DNA of 64,000 bases from Anticarsia gemmatalis (lineage: Eukaryota; Arthropoda; Insecta; Lepidoptera; Erebidae). The DNA is taken from the NCBI RefSeq assembly GCF_050436995.1, contig NC_134747.1:9927501-9991500 (forward strand), read 5' to 3'. Made by a program: the position numbers and the translations under genes. Under the pieces are notes generated by a model. The model ran no database searches and was not told where the DNA came from. It saw nothing but the letters and a program-made list of their open reading frames with translations. Shown piece after piece: positions 13,053 through 24,145 of the stretch. Numbering within the stretch: position 1 is the first letter of the stretch; each line of letters opens with the position of its first letter.

Positions 13053-13526
13053 ATGCCATCAAAAACATTATGTAAAAACCTCAAGTCTCGCCGTAAAAAG
13101 TTGTGAGATCTATATAATACCAAGTCGATTAATCTATTTAGTCTCTACTTAAAGGACCTTCTGTCTTAAGTTATTACGTATGTTATTATCATGCCAATTT
13201 AAAAAAAATACCTTTAAAACAAATAGATCGACTTGGTCATCGCAAGAAAACACAAATTCGCCATTATTAACATTTCAGGAGCATTAACTTCTTGTCGTGC
13301 TATGTAGTGTGATACATACTAATAATCAAATCATGCGATGGCCAGGTCGGTCTATTTGTTTTAGAGGTATTTTTTTTAAAATTGGCATGATAATAACATA
13401 CGTAATAACTTAAGACAGAAGGTCCTTTAAGTAGAGACTAAATAGATTAATCGACTTGGTATTATATAGATCTCACAACTTTTTACGGCGAGACTTGAGG
13501 ATTTTACATAATGTTTTTGATGGCAT
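13053..13526. repeat. Foldback element: about 192-bp near-perfect inverted repeat around an 89-nt spacer
   Basis: The left arm 13053-13244 (starting ATGCCATCAAAAACATTATG) is the reverse complement of the right arm 13334-13526 with only scattered mismatches and small indels. The spacer is 13245-13333. No ORF is present. A transcript through this point would fold into a long double-stranded hairpin. It is probably a non-autonomous foldback DNA transposon or MITE. I see no clear target-site duplication, so the exact ends are uncertain. Confidence 0.85.
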
Positions 13527-13617
13527 TTGTATTACTGACATCATATGTTCTCAAATATAACAATCGCTGCAGGCTAAGTGTAAATAAACAAATGGTTTCT
13601 TATTAATTCGCTGCAGA

Positions 13618-13731
13618 TATCTGCCGCACGCCGGATTTATGGATGACGTTGCCGTTTGGTGTGAAAGCGATCATTATGTAAACGACCTGCTTCCAAAAGG
13701 CAAGAAGCAATTACCTGGAGCCGAAAGTTAA
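13618..13731 (+). CDS. Coding-like fragment between two mobile elements
   Basis: A frame open for 37 codons before TAA starts YLPHAGFMDDVAVWCESDHY and continues VNDLLPKGKKQLPGAES. It follows CTGCAG, a possible acceptor, but the reading phase would not match the phase-0 neighbours of the dysc-like gene. It is wedged between the foldback element and a Helitron, so it may be a host gene fragment captured by a transposon, or chance. The product is not recognised. Confidence 0.25.
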   Translation, partial: YLPHAGFMDDVAVWCESDHYVNDLLPKGKKQLPGAES

Positions 13732-13746
13732 TAGAATATAATTTAA

Positions 13747-14542
13747 CTAGCTGACCCGCGCAACTTCGTTTGCGTGTATCCCGCTACTTCGACAAATACA
13801 GTCAACGCACCAACACATATTGGATACTAATTTTCAATTCACAATAACTTCTCTTTCCCTTAACCGCGTTTAAAATATTAAAATGTTTTTTGGTTTCTGT
13901 GACTCTTCTTTGATCGCCCCCCCTATCAGTTTTTGGAAAAAATATTTAAGTAATTATAGGGACGCTGCCCCCGCCGCCGCGGCCGGCCCGTACCGTGCCG
14001 CAATACTAATATCGTGATATCTCCTAAACTATATGTCTAAATAACACACTGTAAACTGCAAAAATAATCTAAATTAAATGCTCGTGATGATGAACTTACT
14101 TATTTTGATAAGGATATATGTATTATTGGTTATATCACCAGTTAAACATCACCCAACGAATTAAATGTTTTTTTAATACAGAAAAGTAGTTTTTGTGACT
14201 TAAATAAAAAAGCTGGATATATGTCATTGCGGACTTTTTTGTAGAACTAATAAAGACCAATGTTTTTGCTATACATTGTTCTTACTTGTATCCAACGGTA
14301 TAAGCGGCGCACGCACAAATGCAATCTTCAATTAGATTTTTTTTCTGACTTCTTGGACATAAATCGCTATAACTCAGCTAATATAGTTTCAATGTATTTC
14401 AATTATATATAAAAACCTGTCGGAGAAAATACTCTTTCTATTAGTGAAAACCGCATCAAAATCCGTTGCGTAGTTTTAAAGTTTTATGCATACGAAGGGA
14501 CTACAGACAAAATGGGCGACTTTGTTTTATACTATGTAGTGA
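13747..14542 (-). mobile_element. Non-autonomous Helitron (second family), minus orientation
   Basis: Read on the minus strand the element begins TCACTACATAGTATAAAACA (just left of T14543) and ends in GTTGCGCGGGTCAGCTAG, with A13746 beyond it. The 5' TC, the 3' CTAG and the position exactly between A and T without duplication are Helitron hallmarks. Its 3' end matches that of the elements at 21.1-22.1 and 53.2 kb, while its 5' end and interior differ, including a GC-rich block at about 13965-13995. No Rep/helicase coding is visible. Confidence 0.75.
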
Positions 14543-17500
14543 TATTGCAAGTATAAACAATAGACGCGATATGAATATGTAATGATAATTTGTACCTTAT
14601 CTAAACATCGCAGATATAACAAGGGAGAAATCGGAGGCTTAATGTTTATTTTTAGTAGTAGATATTTATAATCTGTTCAGGGAAGAGAGTCATTCGAGAC
14701 TAAACACAATTTTATAGACCAATGGAAAGAACAATTCATACTTTTAATACTTAAAGTATTTAAACACTTTTATTATAAACTTATTTTTGCTTATATACTA
14801 ACAAGATAAGTAATGGTTGGTTTACAATTATTATGAAATACAGTGATAAATGAACAAATCGTCTTAACATTAACACCTTACACCGCTAGTTCCCACGCGG
14901 ACATCAGTCCAAAAACTGGACAAACCGGAAATAATCAAGCCAACCACCTGCGATTCCCATGTCTCGTGGAGACTATTTATTTTTTATAACTTCAATCACG
15001 CCGCTTGCCTGGTAAACCTTAATTATGTTTTTTGTGTGCCAACAGACCAAAATTGAACAAACGGGAATACTTGCACAACATGATAAATCAAGTCATGGTA
15101 GATACACGTACGGCTTCGGTTTGCGTTTAACCGATATGATATGTTAGTTGCATTCGATACACCTTCATCATTAGATGTAACAATAAATTGCTTCCTGGAT
15201 TTAAATGTATGCCTATGTATGTGTTATTCTTAGTGTTTACGTTAATAAAATACAACCTGTATTATCTTACCAAGTCAATACCGGTCGATATCTGTTTAAA
15301 TTTAGTGTTAAAGTAGTATTAAAATTAACGCAATTGACCTTTCAATATACCTATTTGCAATAATAGGTAGGTCATGAACGAAACTACCACACCGACATTA
15401 AGGAAACGGTAAATCATAAAGGCAAAACGTGGTTACCTTTTTTCTAGTTCACAATATAGCTATCCATCTTCCTCCTTTTCGTATTACCAAGAATGTACCC
15501 CGTCAACTAGTCACTTACATACCAAAAAGCATGCATTAATTGATCGAATATCTTTATGCAAATGTGACTATTAAAAAATATTGTAAAATATCATCGTGCA
15601 TTGAACATAACAAAACTGAAAACAATTACATTTTCTTCACCTAGTTGTTTTAAACTCTCTCTATTATGTAGGTACGTGTTATAAAGTAGATTTGCATTTC
15701 GAAGAAGTATTTTTCATCGAAAGTTAATAGTATTGCGTGCTCTACTATTGTAATACCGGCACTACGTGTTCTAGTTTCCGATTGTATTGTCTAAAATTTC
15801 TTTATCACACCGTTTGTCGCTCTTATTTCCAAAATACAATCGATTTTCAAATCGATTTTCTATAAATAGCTGTTGGTGTCGTAGAGCCGTGAGACGAACC
15901 CCTGCGGTTTGTTAAGTATTTTATAGTAAGCCGCGTGTCTCTATATTTATAGCCCAGAGCCTGCTGATAATTTTGCAGAACTCGCAAAAGCATTTTGCCG
16001 TAAATATTCGTGTAGTGCTTATACGTCGACAAATGCCACACACGTGCTCAAGACGCAGGCAGGTATTATATTTCATGAACAGAAAGTCTGTAATTCAATC
16101 AATCGAGCTGTTTATAGCGATTAATGAAGCATACACCGTGCTCGGTAAAAGTGAAATTAATGTCGGTTTTGTTCGACACTGTATCGAAGCAAGTTTCACT
16201 AATAGGGCGTGTCATTGTCTTTCACGTTTTCACTTAACTATAAAATAGCTCAATAATAAAAATACGTTTAGATAAGTCAGAAATTTATTATGCAAGGCTT
16301 TAAATCATGAAGTAGACATTATAATGATTCTACTAATATTATATATACTTAAGTTTGCGAAGATGTTTGGCTAAAATTTAACACGTCGATACTTTATAAT
16401 TTGGAATAACACATGGGATATAATGATCTTTCCACGCAGATGAAAGATGAAGCTAGGGGGTAAATAAACATTAGAAAATAGGCCGCAGATCTAAGTCTAC
16501 ATGTGAAAAAGCAAAATATGTATGTGTAAAGCGCTTTTACAAAACTTTTCCCACGAGCTTTAACTATTATAAAATTTCTATTGTTACAATCTGCAACTAA
16601 CTACACATTTACTACCGAAGTATAAGAAGTGTGATCGAAACACTTTCGTTTTGTTCACATTATTGTTAAGATTAGGTAAAACAACATAATCAAGTTAAGC
16701 AACTTTCTGGTATCCCGAGTGTTGACTGTAACGGTACTGAGGTTACGATATTAACTATTTATAAGCAAAATATAATCGCATTCATAAACAAGTCGTCAAA
16801 GGTTTATTATCAGATATCCTCAACGCACCTAACGGATAATTATGTGATTTAGGCTACAGATATAGACGTTTCAGTTATAATTACAACAAAGAATGTCTGC
16901 GCATCGTTATAAGATCATAGAGAAGATAAGTAAGGTTATCTTTTGAATTTATAAGTTAACGGTTTTTGAAGTTTAACTCAGTAAATCTTCTATTGTTGCG
17001 AAAACGGGAACAGTGTTGGTTTGTTTGTCCGGAGAGACTTTGTTTGAAATATTTGCGACTTGCAGAAAACACACCATAGAATCGTACTACATAGCATAAG
17101 AAGCGTTTGTAAACGGGTTCGTAAGACCAACAGCTGGCTGACACAAGTTTACTTAATAACACCAAAAGAGCCGTAAACGTCACGTCCTAAAAACTTGCAA
17201 CTTGTAATCAGTGTGCAGCCTCCAATGTAACGGACTTTATACATTTACTACGTATGTATGTTACGTATGATTACAAGTACAGAGTGTGCGTTAGCGATGT
17301 ATGTATTTATAATATTTATCATAATGCAATGCAACTAAAAATGTACTACTTATTTCATTCATGTAGTAACGACATTTGAAATAACCGTAAAAATTATGAA
17401 AAATCATAATTAAAATACATTATTCATTAAATTTGTGCAATGTTAGTTATTAATATTTATTTTTATTCAATTTTAATTATATACATAACCGCAGCAAAAA

Positions 17501-17831
17501 CAAACCTGTGTCGCATACACATATATGTATTAACAAACGTAACAACAAACACAACTAACAGCTAGACTCTAAAGAGCTCGAAACATAGATATATTAGTTC
17601 TGTTTATTTTTATATTGGAAATTTGTATTATTGAAAATTTATCACGATATACATATTAAATGAAAATATAATTACACAAATATGTAGATCAAAAAGTGTA
17701 TGATGTATGGTTTCGTTGTTTTTTTGTGTTCGCGCTGATGGAATAGGGTTAAAATGTGTCATAATAAGATATACCTGATATCAGTTGGTCAGTGTTGGTC
17801 AGTGTGGATGGTTATGTTTGTTGGTGAACAG
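14543..17831. other. Dysc intron, nothing firm
   Basis: AT-rich sequence. The frames at 15847-16248 and 16956-17183 are open, but they have no splice context and no recognisable motif. Confidence 0.4.
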
Positions 17832-17927
17832 CCGGCGGCTGAGGCAACGTCGTACATCGCGGATCGGAACGGGCGCGTGTCGGACGACATCTACCGATGT
17901 TATCTCATTATTTATAGAAGACGCTAA
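17832..17927 (+). CDS. Candidate alternative terminal exon of the dysc-like gene
   Basis: After GGTGAACAG the sequence is open in phase 0 for 31 codons, starting PAAEATSYIADRNGRVSDDI, to TAA at 17925-17927. An AATAAA lies about 110 nt downstream near 18035. The segment is a GC-rich island in AT-rich DNA. Phase 0 matches the flanking dysc exons, so it could give a truncated isoform lacking the third PDZ domain. There is no good donor inside it. Homology was not recognised, so the assignment rests on phase, position and composition only. Confidence 0.35.
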   Translation, partial: PAAEATSYIADRNGRVSDDIYRCYLIIYRRR

Positions 17928-18878
17928 CGAGACGCACCATGTCGCGCCCGCTCCCAGATACGGCTCTTAGATACTAGCTAGATTTGTGAGAAATAATCTT
18001 GTTATGGTAAAACGAACACTTCATATTGCAATACAATAAACCGTGATGCAAAACGATTATCTTCAAACAATAACACTACGTGAGTTACAAATCCCACTAA
18101 ACAAAAAAACTGTTTCTTTATTATATGCTGAGCATTTCTAGCAAATGGATATTTTGGCGACAAATTCGTAAGACATCACAATTGATGGAAAGTTAACGCG
18201 ACCACGAGATACACAATATAAACACAATAGGACGAAATTGTTGCATGACTTGAAAGTTAGCAACTTACTGCGTTCGTGTTCGACTTGGAGCAGAACGAAG
18301 AATGACAGAATATGTATTTTGTTTCATGCTTTCTTACGAATTTCCTGTTTAGGACCAGGTATGTACATTTATGTTTGTATAGTTAAAAGGTTTTATATTA
18401 AGTATTATTCTTTATCGAACAGCGTGCGGATATAAAATACCCTGTTACAGTAAAAACGAATCACAATAAGGGGTTAGTAAATAATATTAATTAAGGCTTG
18501 GCAAATTTTCACTTTTACGTAAGTAATATTTTGTAGATGGCTAGCAACCGTAGATTTGCTATTTTTCTAGTATCTGTCTACCCATTTTGTACTTAAGAAT
18601 TACTTAAATCTAGATCTTATTACCCAACACTATGTATGCAGATTACGTGATGTGTAAAATTACTTCGTAGAGTTCTTGCATCTGACTGAATTGGATCTGT
18701 TAAGTAGGGTATGTCCTATGTCTATAATAGCGTACCTGACTACAGCTAGATTTATGCTAGATGCTTAACAGTCACAATAACATTGAACATGACAAAGAAC
18801 ACAAGCGGCTTGCTGTGTGGCAAACGTAGGGAGGTTAGGTGTCGCGACCTACTCGCCTGTGCTGCACTGTACTGCACT

Positions 18879-18918
18879 GATAGTGCACGATAGTGTATCA
18901 TAGTGTACGATAGTGCAC
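18879..18918. repeat. Four tandem 10-bp units
   Basis: Units GATAGTGCAC, GATAGTGTAT, CATAGTGTAC and GATAGTGCAC occur head to tail, just upstream of a coding-like segment. Confidence 0.85.
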
Positions 18919-18967
18919 AGGTATCGGAGGGTGAACGATCTGGTCCTGAGTGAGTGTGATGTTTCAG

Positions 18968-19048
18968 TGCGGCTATCTCGAGGGGCTGCGCTCATCACTC
19001 GGTGGCTGGACGCAGAAAGTAAAATCATGGTACTGGGGACGACCTCTA
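18968..19048 (+). CDS. Candidate cassette exon in the dysc intron
   Basis: An 81-nt segment lies between a TGTTTCAG acceptor and a strong GTAAGT donor. Phase 0 is open (CGYLEGLRSSLGGWTQKVKS...), which would suit in-frame inclusion between the exons at 4216 and 20286. However, a second frame that extends both sides reads more like protein (VNDLVLSECDVSVRLSRGAA...LITRWLDAESKIMVLGTTSS, about 18927-19080), and the minus strand is open too. The frame is therefore uncertain; it may be a different gene fragment or a repeat. Confidence 0.35.
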
Positions 19049-19927
19049 GTAAGTGGCCCGGCCTCTCGCCGCCGGAATGACCAGCGAACTGTCCTAGCAC
19101 ATTGACGATTCTTACATTTGCACGAAATTAAAAAAAATCTTAAATTTTTATTGGAAGTTCTTGCTTCGAGTCCGAAACGATTGCTTGGTGTTAGAAAGTT
19201 ATTCGATTATTGTATGTTTTCACTTCTTATTATATCGTTGCACTTCATTTCGGTGTTAATTTTATTAGTACCAACTTATACATTTTATTTTGACCCATAA
19301 ATTTATTTTAAAGTAGTGACGCACATCTCAATGATTTGATTTATCATATCGGTTGAATCATTAGCCTGTAGAGGTACTTCTATTGTCTTGAATGGATCGA
19401 GCTAATAATGTGCTGCATGAAAATTTAGTATAAATTGATAATCATTTATCACTCCTTAATTTGAAAACAGTTTCTGAATAGTGTGTAAATTTTTAAAAAA
19501 TATTTATTTTACAAACATAAAACAAAAACATTTAGTTTTATTTTATTTAGAGCATGGTGGCGCGCAAAATATTTCTGAACCAATATGCGTTGAAGTCTTT
19601 TATTCAGATTTTCTGTTGTAGGTTCTTGTATGTATTTTTTGCATTTATTATTATTTAATTTTCGTTCTCTGCTATAAATCTTGCTATCATTGCCTACTCA
19701 GGTAGGTAAACGGGATAAGAACTCTCTCCATGAATACATTTGAACACTGTAAAATATACCCACTTTGAACCACGCCACCGAGTGATCGAAACGCATGAAT
19801 CCAAGCCTCTAGCACACATCTCACTTACAGCTTCTCAATACATTCGACGTATAATACTCACTGTACATTTTTGTAACTGAGAGGCACAAGGTCGTAAATC
19901 AAGTTAACCTGTATGTATGTGTACGAA

Positions 19928-20029
19928 GGTTCGCCTCGCACCGGTGCCATGCGCCTGCCTCGCCATGTGCCAGCGTCACTGAGTTACTGCCCTCTGCCGC
20001 CCAGCTACACGTCTCCTCAATATTCTTAG
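19928..20029 (+). CDS. Candidate Pro-rich alternative terminal exon
   Basis: A GC-rich patch is open as GSPRTGAMRLPRHVPASLSY then CPLPPSYTSPQYS, ending at TAG 20027-20029. The Pro/Ser/Tyr-rich text resembles the proline-rich linker of whirlins in composition only. A possible acceptor is CGAAG at about 19924-19928. No donor lies within, so it would end a transcript; no close AATAAA is seen. It is 260 nt upstream of the PDZ exon. Confidence 0.3.
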   Translation, partial: GSPRTGAMRLPRHVPASLSYCPLPPSYTSPQYS

Positions 20030-20285
20030 AGCACTAACTTGTACTTAGAGGCTGAATTAAATTTGCTATTTATTAGCATTGTAGAGTAACAATTATTAGT
20101 GTGGATGTGTACAATTAGTTAATAGGATTTAGGCATCTACAAATCAGTATTTTCTATTCACGTTTCTGGTGTAAATATGTATAAATTATTATACAAATTG
20201 CGATGATATATTACAGTTATAAAAATTAAGAACAAATCAATGGGTATAAGTTAGGTGATATATTAAGAACGTGTGATTTTTATAG

Positions 20286-21108
20286 GAGTTAGCGCACAAC
20301 TTGTCGCGTAGTTTTGACATGAAGGAAGATAGTGGAGCGTTGTTAGAGGAGCGGGGCGGCATCCGGCGCCACCAGTCGATGCAGAGGCTCGGCCACGAGC
20401 CGCCGCTGGACGAGGCGCGCGCCGCACGCGTCGTGCCCGACCACCACGGCAACCTGCACATCACCGTCAAAAAAACTAAGCCTATACTTGGTATAGCGAT
20501 CGAAGGAGGCGCTAACACCAAGCATCCGCTGCCTAGAATAATAAACATACATGTGAGTTCCTACGATTGAACATATAAGAACTGGCCAAACCGTATATAA
20601 TACAAAATGAGCGTTATACCTTCCCTCTACACCTTATTTATTCTTTGTTAAACAGCCGCGCCTTCTCCCCAAAGCTATCCGAGTTGGTCACTTTATATTA
20701 AAGAGGAGGGAGAAATAACTTTATTTAACTATATTGTAATGAATGTTTGTGATAAATTCTCAGATTTTGCGAATATATGGCTGTATAGTTTCGTTCGTAC
20801 CTTCACCAACATGGAATTGGTGGACCATAAGATTTACCGCAATTCTGGCTTTTACAGTAACATACTTACATATTTCTTATGTTTATATGTTTCCAGGAGC
20901 ATGGAGCTGCTTACGAAGCAGGAGGATTAGAAGTAGGCCAGCTCATATTGGCGGTGGACGGACACCGAGTGGAAGGCATGCAGCACCAAGACGTTGCGCG
21001 GTTGATCGCCGAGTCTTTCGCACAGAGAGACAAACCGGTAAGTCATCTCGCTGCCCAATACTCTTGCGCGTTATCCATACTAATATTATAAATGCGAAAG
21101 TAACTCTC

Positions 21109-21163
<55 letters not shown>

Positions 21164-22384
21164 GCTACTCAATCACGTCTAAACTACTGAACCAATTTGC
21201 ATGAAATTTGGTATGGAGATATTTTGATACCCGAGAAAGGACATAGGCTACTTTTTACCCCGGGAAAATGACGCATTTCCCGGAAAAATTCAGAAAATTC
21301 AACGAAGTCGCGAAAAATCAATATTATAATGACATTGAATTAACAAAATTCCGTTGCCATGGCAACTGTTTCAATGGCGGATATGCCTTAGCGCAACTTC
21401 GTTATACTACGAGATATAAATAACTAGCTGACCCGCGCAACTTCGCTTGCGTCACATAAGAGAGAATGGGTCAGAATTTTCCACGTTTTTGTAACACTTT
21501 TTACTGTTACTCTGCTCCTATTGGTCGTAGCGTGATGATACAAAATATGCTTTTATTTTTCACGAAAAATATTCTCAAAATTATTTATATCTCTTAATAT
21601 ATGTAACGAAGTTGCGCCATGGCATATCCGTCATTAAAACAGTTGCCATGACAACGGAATTTTGTTAATTCAATGTCATTATAATATTGATTATTCGGGA
21701 CTTCGTTCGCCACCTGAATTTTCCCGGGAAATGCGTCATTTTCCCGGGATAAAAAGTAGCCTATGTCCTTTCTCGAGTATCAAAATATCTCCATACCAAA
21801 TTTCATGCAAATTGGTTCAGTAGTTTAGGCGTGATTGAGTAGCAGACAGACAGACAGACAGACAGACAGAGTTACTTTCGCATTTATAATATTAGTATGG
21901 ATTTTGAAAATATTTTCATGAAAAAAAAAAGCATATTTTATATCATCACGCTACGACCAATAGGAGCAGAGTAGGTAACAGTAAAAAGTGTTACAAAAAC
22001 ATGGAAAATTCTGACCCATTCTCTCTTATGTGACGCAAGCGAAGTTGCGCGGGTCAGCTAGTATACTCTATTTTAGATTATGCAGTATTATACTAAAGGG
22101 TGTAGTGCTTAAAGTATATTTAAGTATGAAAAGTATGCAATTGTAGTCATACCTAATGTCGCATTAGACATTTTAAAGAATAAAACAATTTAATTGAAAA
22201 CGATGACTAAATAAATAAAAAAACTTCATGCTTTACAATCTAAAAGTGTTTTTAGAACTAGGGATTAGATAACTATGCTAAACCAACACTTTAATATTCA
22301 CAGGAGATAGAGTTCCTAGTGGTTGAAGCAAAGAAGTCAAATCTGGAACCAAAGCCAACCGCGCTAATTTTCTTGGAGGCCTAA
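20286..22384 (+). CDS. dysc: Whirlin/dyschronic: last three coding exons with third PDZ domain
   Basis: The exons are 20286-20552 (89 codons), 20897-21037 (47 codons) and 22304-22384 (26 codons plus TAA). All junctions are phase 0 with GT..AG borders (donors GTGAGT and GTAAGT; acceptors TTTCCAG and TTCACAG). The product contains a PDZ domain: beta strand NLHITVKKTKPILGIAIEGG with LGIA as the carboxylate-binding loop, then ANTKHPLPRIINIH, then EHGAAYEAGGLEVGQLILAV, then the helix QHQDVARLIAESF, then EIEFLVVEA. The GIAIEGGAN..PLPRI signature is characteristic of the third PDZ of whirlin (WHRN), whose Drosophila counterpart is dysc. These proteins scaffold stereocilia, synaptic and channel complexes. 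A tail of about 19 residues after the PDZ (KKSNLEPKPTALIFLEA) is longer than in mammalian whirlin as I recall it. N-terminal domains lie left of the window. Confidence 0.9.
21074..22061 (+). mobile_element. Non-autonomous Helitron (+) interrupted by a second copy
   Basis: The element starts TCCATACTAATATTATAAAT after A21073 and ends GGTCAGCTAG before T22062. Without the 478-bp insertion at 21424-21901 it is about 510 bp. It carries a CTGT/GTCT microsatellite at about 21116-21163 (around 12 units). It lies in the intron between the second and third PDZ-encoding exons. The copy at 53179-53667 supplies the uninterrupted structure, which confirms the two halves belong together. The terminal features fit Helitrons (TC...CTAG, A^T target). 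No helicase coding is present. Confidence 0.85.
21424..21901 (-). mobile_element. Helitron of the same family inserted in minus orientation
   Basis: In + reading it begins CTAGCTGACCCGCGCAACTT and ends ATATTAGTATGGA, which is an entire element in reverse. A21423 and T21902 flank it. The host reads ATAAATAA^TTTTGA, matching the undisturbed sequence at 53.5 kb, so nothing was duplicated or lost. The microsatellite is about 7 CAGA units (21843-21870). Its length (478 bp) is close to that of the intact copy at 53.2 kb. Confidence 0.88.
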
Positions 22385-24145
22385 CATCTACTGTCCCTCC
22401 CCGCCAGCGACCCGCCGGTCGCGCTGGGCAGCGCGACTCCGCGGGTCGACCTCACCGCGCACACCACGGAATAGCCAACTCCAACCTGCGCTGTCACATG
22501 CTCTTCTGAGCGCTACCACCACAGATATATAGACAATAGTAGACAACGCAACGTTACAACTTCCGAATCAACCCACGTTGAATCCTGTTGATCCAACACG
22601 TGTTGTGTTCTCTACTAAGTCTGTGGTAACGACGTACCGGCTATACTAACCGCGTGCGACCAGCCGCTCAATCGGCGAACCGAAGCAGGTAACCAGTAGG
22701 CTATGCGAATCTATTGGCACAGGGAGGCGATCTATTTTTTACAAACTGACGAGTCCGAAGCGACGAAAGATTAGTTACGATGCACTCAGCCCGACGGGTT
22801 TGGACGAAACCTGATGAAACCTCACGTGACTAGGTATCGGTCCCGTCTCTGCGATGGGACCAATCGGGTAGGCTGAAATTTTGTAAATCGTTTTCTAGGA
22901 ATGTAGCTATTAATCCGATTTTACCAGTAGGCAGCGACTGAATTTTATAAAAAAGAATCTCCTACTTTTACCGTTTACTATAAGTTCATCTTAAAATTCA
23001 CAATTTAACGATCACGATTTATTAAGGAGGTAGAGAGATTGATCAATTCCGTAACTAATTTAAATAGAGCTAGAGTTGTAAAGAGATGACGATAACATAG
23101 ATCTTACGATGTTCATTTTCGAGTCGAGTAAAGTTCAATCGGCAAGGTGCTAAGAGAAGATATCATGTTCAGTAACGTATCGTCCTCGAGTCATGTTCAC
23201 ATCAGTAGTTGTCACTAGTGGATAGAGAGCTTCCGGTCGGCGCCGGTCGAACGTCCGGCGACATCGCACGGCGCATGCATCACGCGACACGCGGCTCCTG
23301 AGCAAGCTGACTCTTACGTCGCCTCGTTCACGGCTTGTGATTACATATATCCTTCTGTTCGCCTTTATATTTATCATAATACATCTATCAAGTCATGTAA
23401 CTCAACATTCCTTTTTACTTTGTTTATATTTCAAACAATATTGTAAAATATACCTAAATCAAACAAAATCATTTTAAATTTTGAGTCTTTCGAAACATCA
23501 AGTGGTATGTTGAGTTGGTCCTCGGTATAGCTTCGATTAGTTTGCTTAGCGAGATTGCATAGAAGGTGCGTCAAACATGTCATTCCATCTGGTAGTTAAG
23601 CGGTGAGTTTACGAAATTATGGCGGAGAGGGATTTTAGCCCACTCTTTAATTTATATATACGTAGACTATAAGTGAATGTGTGCAATATATAATCCAATG
23701 TTAGATGTTAGAATCAAAACAGTCTTTGGCGTTTATGTATATGGAATCACATGGTGTCCTCTCTTACGAATAAACTAAAATGCATATTAATGTTTGCATT
23801 AACAAGGTTAACAACAAGTTGCGGTTGATGTGAGAGAGGAGGCTGCGTGAGGTCCACGCTCCTGTACAAATTGTACTTACTCCGGTGTATCGATGTGAGT
23901 GTTGCTAGAGCTTTATTATAACGTACAGCTGTAGATATTGTACACGTTCCGACACTTGTAATAACCACATGTATTGTATAAATGTAACATGCTATTATTG
24001 AACCTCATTACCCCTTATTATCTCAAGCAAGTGACCGTTGTAAATATACTATATATATCTGTATCTACTCATAAGCTGTAAATATCAAATTTGAATGTAT
24101 TGTAATATAAAAATATTATATTAAAAATATTTATTAAAGTTAGTG
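22385..24145 (+). other. 3'UTR of the dysc-like gene
   Basis: Non-coding sequence follows the TAA at 22382-22384. It includes GC-rich patches (22390-22480, 23220-23310) and ends near ATTAAA at 24133-24138, the likely poly(A) signal, giving about 1.75 kb. The exact end is inferred. Confidence 0.55.

Noticed and set aside
21116..21163. CTGT tract as an independent microsatellite, or a CRISPR-like array
   Set aside because: It is an internal part of a Helitron family; all three copies have it at the same place. The repeat unit is 4 nt without spacers.
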